64,000 nucleotides of DNA from Cladorrhinum sp. PSN259 (Eukaryota; Ascomycota; Sordariomycetes; Sordariales; Podosporaceae). Under the pieces are notes generated by a model. The model searched no databases. It saw nothing but the letters and a program-made list of their open reading frames with translations, and was not told the origin of the DNA. Shown here piece by piece: positions 1-11,067 of the stretch. A program made the position numbers and the translations under genes. The DNA is taken from assembly GCA_033725935.1 (NCBI GenBank), contig MU867070.1:434001-498000 (forward strand), read 5' to 3'. The number at the start of each line of letters is the position of its first letter. Positions within the stretch are counted from its first letter, which is position 1.

Positions 1-772
1 GGTTGAGAGAAGCACTAGAAGGTTGGAGTGTGGAGCTTTTTGGAGCTTCTGGTATTGTGAAACAACAAAGGATGGTCGCAGAACAGGGGAATGAGTGTCT
101 TATACCTCGGAATGGATTGGAACCTTCCGCATCTGTATTGGCCTAGGGCCTCTTTCTTCTTGTCCAACGGCAAAGTCGCAGTTGAGATTAACGCAAATGA
201 GGGGCTCATTGCCGCCTTTTGGCTTACATTCCCATATGCAGGCAAGTTTCCATTGATGCAACCACAACGCATCCTCATGGCTTTGGTTGGCTGGTTGGTT
301 CTATGCTCACTAATTTGCAGGTCGGGCGCTGACTGACTTTGGTCAGGAGAAAACGATAAGCACACCGCAATATTGTCGCTTTCTGATGTTGTGCTCTGCT
401 CCACTGTCGGCACGGACAATGTCTCGCTCTGTCCGACAAGCCGAACTAGTGTACATCTCTACAGCGATTATAAAGGTTAGTCCAAACAGGGGTATCTGTT
501 ATGGAACATGCTAGAAAGAAGTGATCTAGATAACAACAACCCTAGTCGGCGCTAACCTTTATAACCGCTGCAGAGGTGTATGCCGCTCTTTTCGCGATAG
601 CGTGGCTGCAAAAGCCTTTGGCATGGCTGTGCCACACGCTAAACCAGGCTGCCTTGACATTTGGGCCTAACCGTTCATCCGGAGTTTTGGGAATTGCAGT
701 GGTGCCGGCGTTCGTGTGGTTGCAACATCGGTTTTTTTTTTTTTTTTTTGCTAGGTTTAGCATCCATTTCGG
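1..772. other. Left edge, no recognisable gene
   Basis: Short open frames occur on both strands but none shows a recognisable domain or convincing splice signals. The stretch holds an imperfect inverted repeat (448-584, separate entry) and an 18-nt T-run at 732-749, just past the stop codon of the MFS gene that ends at 773. I see no promoter or RNA gene I can defend. Confidence 0.5.
448..584. repeat. Imperfect inverted repeat, possible MITE-like hairpin
   Basis: The arm at 448-480 is the reverse complement of 552-584 at 27 of 33 positions, and all six differences are transitions. The arms are 71 bp apart, and the inner flanks also show weaker similarity when folded. Hairpins of this size are typical of degenerate miniature transposons. 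The transition-only divergence would fit RIP (repeat-induced C-to-T change in ascomycetes). No target-site duplication was identified, so a mobile origin is inference. Confidence 0.5.
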
Positions 773-2433
773 TTAGACAGAATCTTGTACAGGTTGGTAA
801 TCGAGATCTCCAGGATCTTCGGAATTAACGAGAACAACCTCCTTGTTTGGGCTGCCCACAAACGATAACGCAACCAAGGCAACAATTCCCAGTCCTGCCA
901 TGTAGAACCAAGGCAGGCCTATCCAAAGTCCCTTCTTAGACAACCCAACGTTGAAGAGCCATGCTAGCACTGGGCCGCCAATCAATGCTCCAGCCGTTTC
1001 CGACATGCTAATAAGTGCAAAGAGACGGGACGTTTGGTAAGGTTTCACATGGGCAGCAGACACTGCACGACCCAGGGGGCTGTTGGCCGATCCCTGCGTT
1101 CCGACAATGAGGCCAAGGAGAAAGAAGACAATGTCATGACTGAATCCTTCAATAAGACCCCCTGCAATTACCAAGACCAAGGATATCTTGGTCAAAAGGA
1201 GGTCCTTCGAGAAAACTGACAACCGGAACCTCCCCGACTCGCTGGTCAGTATCGTTGAGATCCATGGTAAAATAAGGAGGATGATGAGGTGGAGAAGCCC
1301 CAGGGGTGGTGAAAGGCGGTAGCTTGTTTCTCCTAGAGTCCACCCAAAATACTTGCTGACGTATTGTGCCAATGTTCCTGAGTAGGCAGCGAACATGGCT
1401 GGCTGGATGAAGAAGAGGGCCAGCGACAGAAGAATGTTGGTATTCTTTAGCAAAGAAAACGATGCCGCAAGTTCCTTCGCTGCTTCACGCACTTTGTTCG
1501 ACAGAGCTTCTTCTGTGTTCGTTGCCGTTTGTCTTCGATTGATGGGTAGCGTCTCTGGCAGGAAGAGCAAGATCCCAAACACGAAGGGCGTGATTCCGAA
1601 GACGATGAATATGGGACACCACGGACCAACTGTCTCCATCAGGATGCCTGACATGACTGGGCCGGCAAGTCCTCCGGAAACGGCGCCGAATGAAAGGTAG
1701 AGAAAGCCTGTTGCCCTGAAGCAAGTCAATTTGGGTTGCCCGCTTAGTCAAGGACAATTGACTTCTTACTTGTCGCCCTCTGTTCCCAAGTCAGATGACA
1801 TTGCATTGAGGGAGTTCATGGCTACTGGGATGCCGCCGCCAATCAAGAAGAATAAGGACCCAAGCGTGGCAAGGTAGAGGTTCTGAATCTTCCCCAGTGC
1901 GAGCAGTGATGGAGTCCAACCGAAGGCAAGAATAATACCGACATACGAAAGGATAAATGTTGGCTTTCGGCCAATTCTATATTCGAGAGTTTTGTTAATC
2001 TTCAGGACATCTTGCATGGGTTGTAGACATACCTATCCGCTAGGACACCGTAAGGAAGGGCTGCAGTCATTCCAACTACAGAGTTGATCACTGCACCGAG
2101 CCCACCAAGATATGCCAGCTGTTTCTGCACAGCATCGATCTTGCAAAGGCGCTCTTCTATCGGCTCAGACGGATCTTTTTCATAGTAGACATGACAAAAC
2201 GCGTCCTCGACAAGGCGAAAGATCGGGATCAAGAGCATCATGCCGCTCGTGGTCACAAGAAACATGAGTGTTGCAAGCAAGAAGATGATCTTTGCGTTTT
2301 GTTGAACTTGAACCCCTTGCATGAATCGAGTCCATCGTGACGCCGGCGTGATGAGTTGTTCGTAGCCATCGGCGGTTTCTCGGTCGCGTTCCTCGGTAGA
2401 GATTAACGGTTCTACTTCGACGCGACTGTCCAT
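773..2433 (-). CDS. MFS transporter (DHA1-like), three exons
   Basis: A plasma- or vacuolar-membrane secondary transporter of the major facilitator superfamily; the substrate is unknown. Exons on the minus strand are 2433-2033, 1976-1770 and 1715-773, giving 516 residues. Introns of 56 and 54 nt start GTATGT and GTAAGA and end TATAG and TTCAG. Splicing the first intron rebuilds the loop 2-3 signature LADRIGRKPTF near residue 134, which strongly supports the joint. The N-terminus is a hydrophilic cytosolic tail, then helix 1 (about residues 47-70, LLATLMFLVTTSGMMLLIP). A long central loop after LFLPETLP separates the two six-helix halves. The length is normal for DHA1-type proteins. The family includes drug, toxin and metabolite exporters, and nothing nearby identifies a cargo. 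Confidence 0.85.
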
Positions 2434-3182
2434 GTCGCTCGTCGTCTTGATAATTGGGGAGGAGTGAATGAAAATGAATCGAGGTACTTTTGATCAAAAA
2501 CAAACATTTTGAGGAATTAAAAGAACCGTTCTCTTTCCACTTGCTTATAATAAATTTGAAGTGACGATAAACATTTGAATGCTGCAAAAGTATGGCCAAT
2601 GGGAAATGGACTTCGTTGAGTTATTACGCAATCCGCGCAATACGAAACACGAGAGAAGCAAGGCAGATCAAGGTCGATAATGAAAGAGCACCTTGATAAC
2701 GCATGAATTTGTTAGTTCAGTTCTCGCCAGTTAAACTCTCTCAATTTTGGTGGGACCCCCACATATGTATTTGCTCCTCCCCTTGGACGCTGTGTCACAA
2801 GAGACATTTGCACATAATGTGTGGCAGTTGCGAGGTGCGCGGCCCAGGCAGCACCCGGGAAACCACGTCACCCGCTGCGCTCGGCGGCAGGAACCGCTCT
2901 GAGCCTTATCGACCAAGGCATACAAGTTCCGGGCAGTTGATCACCCAAAACTCAGACTGTCAAGCTTTGAAAGATCACACGGCCACTCCCGTCTATGGTG
3001 GGTGGCACAAGGACGGATGGCAGCCAATGTATGAATGGAATTTTGTCTTGCATGTGCCGCACACCGGTGGCTGTGCCTGCTGACCACCAGCTCCCTCAGT
3101 TTGACTCGGATTTAATGTCGACATGATTCAGCCTCCATGATTCTGTCTTTCATCTTTTTCCATCCCAAAATCAAGTTCTAAA
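2434..3182. other. Divergent intergenic region
   Basis: This spans the shared upstream region of the MFS gene (-) and the RS-rich protein gene (+). One open frame (2703-3083, +) has no domain and no good start context. No RNA gene or repeat was seen. Confidence 0.5.
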
Positions 3183-4547
3183 ATGTATTCCGGAAAGAAA
3201 AAGCGAGGACGGCAAACGGACGCTTTCCAAGTGGGCGAAATGTCATCCGCTTTGGTCCAGATCAATAACGAAACCCAGATTCAACCATACGGACAAGTTG
3301 ACTCAGATTCAACCACCACCGAGGGTCCCACATCATACACAATTGTGGTCGAAGAACATGGCGAAGAGCGACCTCGACCACGTCCGAGTCCTGGGCCCAG
3401 CTTCCTCGAGTGGTTAACTTTCAAAGAAGTGACGCTTCCACCCAGAGAAAACCCCAAAAAGTCTCGTCTGGATAAGATCCTCTCACCTCTCAACTCAATC
3501 AAGGCCGAACTTCCAGGCAATGTCAGTGTGGAAGGATTGGGAGGCATCGTCGAATCGGCCCACAACGTCTTTCACTCAGTTCAACGCCTCGACTTTATGC
3601 AGTCAGAACGGACGCTGCATTTACACCCACCCGAGGGGGTTTCAGACACCAGCAAACTGTCCAGACGGGAACTCGAAAGATTCGAGAACGAGCTGTTCGA
3701 CCTGACTAAATACAACGGCTTTTCCGAGTATCTTACCGCCGTGACGTGGGCTGAGGAGGGTCACTCTGGATCCATCACTCTGTTCAAGGTTCTGTTTGAC
3801 AAGCAAGACGACGCCATCGGCATCAGACCGGTTGCTGCCATGCAAAATGTACCCAATCCAGTCCTTGTCAAGATGAGGACCCATGAGAGGATTCGACGAA
3901 AAGTGGTGTTTGTGCCTCTGGATGAGGAGGCAGAAGGGTTCAAGTGGAAGGCCAACCCGAGCCGAGGACCGACGTACGTCAAACTGGGAAACCGTGATCG
4001 ACCGGCGTCACCCTTGCGATCATCAAGTCGAAGTCATAGTCGGCATGGGAGATTAGAGGACGCAGATGGGGTTCGTGCAACGATTCCGCAGTTTGTGGCT
4101 TTGATGCACGGCAACAGGGCAATTCTAGAAGATGTCAAGTCGACCGGTGTCAGCTTCACCACTACCGCGAGCGGCGAACGATTACCAGCTGTTACACTCG
4201 TTAAACCACCACGTCCAAGCACCCACGAAGGCGACAGTGTGCATGTTGCCGTACTCATCCCTGACGAAGCGGACTGGGCTGAGGAGGAGATCATTTGGAC
4301 GGATGCAGATGGGCTGACGGAGTTCCGGCAGAGGCGATATTGGGATTTGATTGAGTCAGCACCCCGTCATCGCAGTGGAGGGAGGAGCAAGAGCAGAGGT
4401 CGGGACAGGAGTGAGGCATTGCCTCCATCAAGCTTGAGGCATGTGAGCGGAAGCCATCACAGAAGTGGAAGCCGGAGCCGCAGCCGGTCATCTCATCATG
4501 GTTCGAGGAGCCGCAGCAGGCATCATTCTTTGAAGCCGTTCCCTTAG
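3183..4547 (+). CDS. Hypothetical protein with C-terminal RS-rich tail
   Basis: Function not recognised. This is an intronless frame of 454 residues starting at ATG 3183. The ATG 20 codons downstream (3240) is a possible alternative start, because the first 20 residues are very basic (GKKKRGR). There is no signal peptide or membrane helix. The middle (roughly residues 65-390) looks globular, with mixed charge and several W and F residues (FLEWLTF, YLTAVTWAEEG, EEIIWTDADG). Two arginine/serine-rich patches follow, a short one near residues 277-290 and a longer one from about 395 to the end (SRSRSRSSHHGSRSRSRHHS). RS tails usually mark nuclear or RNA-associated proteins, but no RRM or other RNA-binding domain is visible. 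Codon use and frame length support a real gene. Confidence 0.7.
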   Translation: MYSGKKKRGRQTDAFQVGEMSSALVQINNETQIQPYGQVDSDSTTTEGPTSYTIVVEEHGEERPRPRPSPGPSFLEWLTFKEVTLPPRENPKKSRLDKILSPLNSIKAELPGNVSVEGLGGIVESAHNVFHSVQRLDFMQSERTLHLHPPEGVSDTSKLSRRELERFENELFDLTKYNGFSEYLTAVTWAEEGHSGSITLFKVLFDKQDDAIGIRPVAAMQNVPNPVLVKMRTHERIRRKVVFVPLDEEAEGFKWKANPSRGPTYVKLGNRDRPASPLRSSSRSHSRHGRLEDADGVRATIPQFVALMHGNRAILEDVKSTGVSFTTTASGERLPAVTLVKPPRPSTHEGDSVHVAVLIPDEADWAEEEIIWTDADGLTEFRQRRYWDLIESAPRHRSGGRSKSRGRDRSEALPPSSLRHVSGSHHRSGSRSRSRSSHHGSRSRSRHHSLKPFP

Positions 4548-5992
4548 GTGAAGTGACACTATTCAGGATCTCATAAATTTTAGTTGTACAGTTTAAAAAA
4601 AGATAGCACGACATGTCTGACGAAATATAGCTGTTGTTGCCTTCTTGATTTTACTCAATGGACTTCTTTCACTGTCGAGTTGCATTACTAGTACTTGATG
4701 CCGTGGGCATCCCCCGGTGTATCAGATAAGCAAACATGAACTCACAAACTTTCTGTTTATACGCTTGACAAAGTTCAAGTATGCTTTGCAAAGGCACTTG
4801 TAATCGACATGTTTCTTAAGCTTGGATAGACTTATGATCCTAGTTTTACTAGTTCCCGGACTCAAAGTGATACGATGAGATAATGGTCTGAGTTGCTTTC
4901 GGGGTTGCAATCGTTTTGGCGAAAGAAAGATAATTTAAGAACCCAAGTTTGATATGGGCAAGAAATTATTTCTTAATCGAAATAATATGGGCGGTGGGCC
5001 ACATATGGAATGGTGGAACAGATCACCAGGGTCGCGGGAATTTCTCGTGTAGATGGATCTTATTACAAGGTGATCAAGTCATGAGGGCTATCATAGACTG
5101 AAGCGGGCTTAACAAACTCATCATTCTAGCTTGGCCAAGTTGGAGAATGAGTTAGAAGAGCTACATGTAACTCATACGTACCTGCAGCATCATTAAGCAA
5201 CCCCCCCCCCGTGGCAAGTATCGCTGGTTTTTCTTTGGATGCCTCCTAGGTAGGACGAATAGTAGTTTTTGGACACGAACAACCTTATCTAGTACGTGTC
5301 TTAACTTTCAGCACAGCATACCACCACCCATCCTCCCAGTCTGGCGAGTACTAAATGCAAACACAAAATCTCTTAAAGTCTGACGCTAATTCCTTCAGAG
5401 TTGCCATGTAGTGTAAAACTCTTCTCAGACTCAGGGGTTCAGGTTGCATCCTCCTCCCTTGCAGATGCAGTAACACCACCTGTAACACAAGTGTACGAGA
5501 TGACTTTTCTACAGTAAATCACTGTATCACGCAGCACGATCTACGTGGAACCTGTATGGACTCGAGGTAACTCAAGTTTAACCTCGGAGAAACGCACGCC
5601 GGAAAATATTGGGATGATACCTCAATTCCATTGTTGTGTAACCAGGCAAACTGGGTATATCGATGTTGGCAATCTTGCGGTGCCGCTCTCCGGGGAAGAA
5701 TTTGAGACATGGGATCAGATGAAGAGTAACAAAGCGAACTTAAGCCAGAGATGTGGTGTTAAGTTGTTGATACAATGCCTCCTCCGAGGCGAAGCCATCA
5801 TTCCATTACGGCATATCTCGTCTATGTGCACTACAATACATCAAATATGAAAATAATATATATGAGCAAAAAATAAAATAAAATGCAACCGCTATTACTC
5901 TATTGTCGATAGCTGTTCGCTTGCTAGCTTGTTGACCACGGTGTGTTGATGCAAAAGAAATGCCGCTTTGTTTGGAAGAAGCATCTAATGAT

Positions 5993-6044
<52 letters not shown>

Positions 6045-6492
6045 NNNNNNNNNNATCTTTTGTGGTTCTTTGTCGGTGTTCGCGGGGGTGTCCCCTGGTG
6101 GTGGTTTTACATCAAAACGCGCCTTTTTTTTTAAAAAAAAAAAAAAAAACCCCCCCCCCCCCCCCCCCCCCCATCTCACTTCAGTCAATATGTTACCCTC
6201 CTTCTCCATTGCCCTCCCAATCCAAAAGGGGCCGCCGCTTTAGCCATACCAAATACCAAGTACTAATGCCGTAACGCCTTCCGGAATCCGAACCCCAAAT
6301 TACCTGACTTTTTTTTACTGTATTTGGGTCTTCCTCCCAGATACCAACAAAAAATAAACCATTCCCGGTTCAGAAAAGGAAGATTTCAACTTTAAAAAAG
6401 TGTCGGTGGTTCTCAGGATGCCATCCTGGGCATCCCGATATATTGCCTGCACCTCAAGAGCTCGAAAGCACTGAGATCGTGGAAGAGCTCGA
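4548..6492. other. AT-rich intergenic stretch with an assembly gap
   Basis: No gene could be supported. The stretch is AT-rich with many short stops and a C-run near 5202-5211. It contains the gap and homopolymer block described separately. The apparent open frames crossing the gap are artefacts of glycine/proline homopolymer translation. Confidence 0.6.
5993..6172. repeat. Scaffold gap flanked by G52 and C23 homopolymers
   Basis: A run of 52 G (5993-6044) leads directly into ten N (6045-6054). About 70 bases of unique sequence follow, then T9 (6124-6132), A17 (6133-6149) and C23 (6150-6172). Ten N is a conventional placeholder, so the true distance is unknown. The long G and C runs beside it look like short-read base-calling or mis-extension artefacts rather than biology. 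Confidence 0.85.
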
Positions 6493-8245
6493 CTAATACC
6501 GAACCAATGGCCATTTAAGCTCATCGCAAGGCTTCTGCTCGCTCGCCCACTTGTTAATCTTGTCCACATCCCACCCGCTGTGAATCCCATCCTTCTTGTT
6601 GCCAGGCTTCCGAACGGGGTTACCCAGCAAAAAAGCCTTACTCATGCTGCAGGCGCCGTCCTCATACCTGTACTGGAAGCATTCATTGGTCCCGAGACTC
6701 TTGCATGCCTTACCGCAGTCCTCAAACGACAGGTGCGCCTTCTTCTCAAAGTCGTTGAGCTTCTCCTTGCTCTTCATGCGGTCGATCTGCCAGTCCTCCC
6801 ATTTGCGCTGTGGGTCCGAGAGGTCGAGGTAGAAAATGTTGTCGGCGTGGTTATCCCAGTCCTCGCGGGTCTCGTTGAGTTTGGGCTTCAGAAACTCGTC
6901 GTAAATGTCTTTAATTCTGACTGGGTTGAGAGAGCCATTGGCGCGGTATTCAGCCGCCATGCGCTTGCGCTCAAACTCCCAGAAAGTATTGATCTCCTCG
7001 GCATTCATGTGATGCATCGTGACGATCGGGTGGCACCAATGGTTCGGGCCGAAGGGAAGGGTCGCTGGCTTCTCGCCATTGATGGTGGGCCACTGCAAAC
7101 CCGGCATTGTTAGCATTGTTTCGGAGGGGGCGGCAGAGAGGGCTGGAATGGAGGATTGCCAATGTCTCTCCCGCGGCACTGGTAATGGGCAAGGACATAT
7201 AGATCGCCAAGCGGCCAAAAGATTCATGCAGGGCGGGTAAAACACATACCATCTGTTGAACACCAACTCCGGTCTCCTCCTTAAGGGCCAGAGCGAAGAT
7301 ATAATCACCGCAACACTCCTTCTTTGTACGAACATCCCACTTGTTTCCGACCTTCTTATCGTTGCCGACCATCCCCTTCATTGACGCCTGACTGACAAGA
7401 TAACCCGACCCGCCGTGGGCGAAGCTGAAGCCGTGGATCAACGTGACGCTGCCCAAGTAGACCTTCTTCTTAGGATCGAGCTTCTTGGTCCATTCCACGA
7501 GACCAGGCCACAGCACATATGTATCGGCATCGACAAACAAGTACCAGTCATAGTTGGGGCGCATCTTATACGTCTTCTCGGCAATATGAACGTTCTTGTA
7601 CTTGTCGAGATTCCAACCCTCCCTAGCCGGATCACCCAGCTTGTTGCAGTTGGCCTGATCGACCAGGCACCACTGCTGGCGGCGATACAAGTCGAAATCT
7701 GAGTTGCCTGCCTGCGCTTCCGGGAGCATGGTATCGAGACTGTCGTAGATGTGCTGGCCACCGATGTCCTGTTCCATGTCGCTGAAGATCAAGAAATCGG
7801 CAAGACATCTCAGGTTGGTCATCATCTGCGTGGGGACACGCGCAAAGGACTCGGAAGCTCCAGTCTTCATAACCAGGAGGATCTTGCTTGTATCTGGGAA
7901 CCCCTCGCATAGGGGATCAGCAGAGAGATGAGAAAGTTCGGGCTTGGGGTCATCGTCGTGCGGAATGTGGATCGTCTTGGGGTCGGTATAGTTGACGAGG
8001 GGGTCCTCGAAGGGATCTTCCGCGGGCCCATCGTCGGGGTGGCCCTGGGGTGCATGTTGACTTTTGTGAGGATCTTTTTGGGGTTCTCCATGTGGAGGAT
8101 AAGCGTCGTCGTAGGACCAGCTCCCCAGTCTCCTCGATGTGTAGAGGAGAAGAATGAGACTGACGGCGACAAAGGAAATAACAACGAAATTCCTCCGGGA
8201 CGGCATCCTGGCGGGCGAACCGAAGCGTGTTTTTCGAGAAATCAT
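6493..8245 (-). CDS. GT31-like glycosyltransferase, type II membrane protein
   Basis: A probable Golgi glycosyltransferase of the fungal GT31/Fringe-like group. Two exons, 8245-7250 and 7092-6493, give 531 residues. The 157-nt intron begins GTATGT and ends TTTGCAG, and both exons are in phase 0. A short basic cytosolic tail and one membrane anchor (about residues 19-36, VVISFVAVSLILLLYTS) are followed by a proline-rich stem. The catalytic region begins near ILLVMKTGASE (about residue 122). FVDADTYVLWP carries the DxD metal/nucleotide-sugar motif, and FAHGGSGYLVSQ is the conserved acceptor-side motif. A cysteine-rich C-terminus (SFEDCGKACKSLGTNECFQY onward) resembles a PAN/apple module. The donor sugar and acceptor cannot be told from sequence. 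Confidence 0.85.
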
Positions 8246-11067
8246 CGAACTGCGGGCGTTGTATGACGGAGGAAGTTGAGCATTTCCTCAGTTCCAGGGC
8301 GAGGATGCGCTACACAGATCGGCCGACAGCTGACAGGAAAGAGGAAGGCCACATTCGACTGTGCGACAGACAGTTGATGTTTAGGTCAGCAGCATGCTGA
8401 TTGCTGACTGCTTGGGATTTTCGGGAAATGAGTGGGCAGAAATACGAGAAAAGTGAACTTCAGCTGCTTGCTCTTCCCACGACCACCATTCACTGTGGCA
8501 CTGGAGTCGATGGACGCAAACGGGTGCACTTGATTGGGGGCTGTGGAAAGCGGGCACAGCGCTACTGCATGACAACGACCAGGGTGTGTTACCTGCCAGA
8601 GACCCTGTCCTCGCATTTTTGTCCCGCCTGTCAGGAATCAGGATGGAGTCGAACCATTTGGAAGCGAGGTGCCCGTCAAGTTTGCCAATATGGCAAACTC
8701 GATGATCGGTCTCATCATTCCAGCTTCTTCGAAAAGGATTGTTTCATCGTTTGCGGTTTGCATCCAGAAGATCCGATTCAGATTTTTTTCTGCCCTGCTG
8801 CTCCTGGAAAAGGTGGAATGCATTTCCTGGGAATCGCCCTGCAGGAACGCTATTGGATTGCCCCACCTTTGCCTCAAGGCAAGACACACTCCTCTCAGCT
8901 TCCAACCAACAAAAGAAGAAAATCATGCACTTTCCGGTGGGCTGGAACCATCGATCGATGCACGCTTCAGGAGAAGTGAAGCCCCTTTTCTACGGAGTTT
9001 TCCGTCCTTCAGTCATGTTTTCTCTGTGAGTGGTGGTTGTCGATTTAAACTTGCTGCGGAACCTGGAAACGTTTGACAAACCGTCTGCAGAGGCACCATT
9101 TGGACAGGCAGGACTGGTTCAACGTCGCATCCCATCTGGACAAACTAAATTCCAGTGGATGATGTCGTTTTGTGGATTCTGCCAACCGATAACGGCCGTG
9201 CAAGATCAGAGGCGATCACCACAAGCCCCCTGAGCCCCTATTTTTGCTCTACACTCAAGTCTCTGTCCGACTTTTGGACAATAAGGATACATTTCTTTTC
9301 TGTTCGTAGCGATCGCGACAAAATAATTTATATTTTCTGAGATCCGAAATTCTGATTCTGGAATTCTGCTTTGAACCCCCACCATGCCATTTGGATGCCA
9401 AGGTGCCGGGTTGAGATGGGGTCCCTCCCGTCCCAAGGGTCTAGACCTGAATCTGAGCTTTGGCGCTATTTTTAGTGGACTTCCCGTTCTTTCGGCACCC
9501 CAACTTTTGACATGGCATTTTTCCACGGGTCCCATTTCACATTCATGGAAGCATCTTTATAAGGAGCCGGTTGGCGCGCAAACTCTATCTCAACTTTATT
9601 TCAAGGGTCATCAATGTGATGCCTCATTAGCCCTCGGTCACAATCATCGCATGATTACGATGTGCCAGTGTTGTGTGTCGGCATTTTGAAAACCCCCAGA
9701 ACTTGCCGTTTACACTACCAGAACACTCCGACGGAGAATATACAAAAACACATTTGATATTACAGTTCTCGCTGTAGCATAGATGCGGCATAAAACTGAC
9801 AACATACTACAAAGAACCTCCGGATACCGAATACGGACAGATTCGAGGCACACGGACCGTACACCACCCCACCCTCCATCGGTGCATGTCGTGCCGTCCC
9901 TTCCAGTTCAAAAGATAAATGCAACCACTGAGATCGCCAAACTCAGGCAGCAACGTCACCTTTGGCCTCGAGATATGCCCAGCCGCTCGGCTCTGACAAT
10001 CACAGTGACATCGCCCTCTTAAGACAACCCTTACTAACTTTCAGCGACATACATAGTACTGCTCTCCTCTCTCACGAATAAAAATAAGGAGACAATCCGT
10101 AACTAACACTACGTACTAATTGTATGACTCTACAAATAATATTCACGATTCTTAGAACGAAGCTTCAATTACACGATGGTCTCGGAATCCCGTCATAAAT
10201 GGAGAGCTCGGGCTGAGTTTCTCTCCCCTTTATCCTGAAGGATATGTATGTGCCATTGAAAGCTACTGCTTAGCTACGGCCTGGAGTGTAAACTATTCCA
10301 GGTCTACGACTTCCTTTCTGTAGGGTAAAAGCTAGGTTACCAAAGCACAGATGCCCGGGGCACTTACGAGTAACCAGTGAGTCATCACGAAGATACAACG
10401 CAGCTCAGTAATACAGGCTAGATTAAATGGCCAGTATTACACCAGGCTTACTAAAAAAGAGGTCATCAAGGAGATGCACACTTTCAAGCAAGGCCACTGC
10501 AAGACTGAGTCACGAGTGGCCAGTGGTATGGGGGCTTGTCCAATGAACAGGAGGCTCTTCGGCCATACTGCTTTGGAAGCATGGAAAGACAAACGGTCCT
10601 CAAGTTGGCTAAGCTTTGAACTCACTTTATCCGAACCTTTTCAAGTTATACTGGCAGACTATCTGAGCTTCTGCAAGTATGTTATCCAAGCATTTAAAGT
10701 CCGTCGGTCCAGCCCAGGAAAGCTACTAGGGTGGAGTAATTATCGAAGTTTCGAGAAGTTCAAGACCAGCCTTGCAGCTTGAGACTCTACCAACATCATT
10801 ATGCATGATCTGACATAATGCGCCTGAATATAAGAGCCCCTGGGCAGTTTGAATTCAGATGAGAGCCGTCAGTCCTGTTTTCCACGTCCGTGCCGTCTAT
10901 GTATCCAATTTCTACTCGTGAATGGCACCGGATCGTGGGTTGGTACTAACATGAACTTCAAGTCTAAGATTGAAGAATAGATAAGCAGCTGCGGCATTTC
11001 TGGTAAGGTGTCACGGTATCACTCAACGTCAATATTCCTCTTTAAATCTTAATTAGATTCTAAGCAA
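8246..11067. other. 2.8-kb stretch without a recognisable gene
   Basis: The longest open frame (8401-8979, +, 192 codons) is cysteine-rich but shows no domain, and it overlaps equally good frames in other phases, so I do not call it. A perfect 7-bp hairpin lies at 8680-8698 (GTTTGCC, 5-nt loop, GGCAAAC). The part from about 10,030 to 11,060 is AT-rich and dense in stops on both strands, and may hold decayed sequence. Confidence 0.45.

Noticed and set aside
5943..6274. Open frames rich in poly-glycine and poly-proline
   Set aside because: They are translations of homopolymers across an N gap.
8636..8720. Minus-strand GGTTCGACTCC resembling a tRNA B box
   Set aside because: The T stem has a mismatch, the D arm is absent and the central hairpin has a five-base loop, so chance resemblance is more likely.
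8401..8979. 192-codon cysteine-rich open frame
   Set aside because: Overlapping frames of similar length in other phases, no domain, no splice context and poor coding character.
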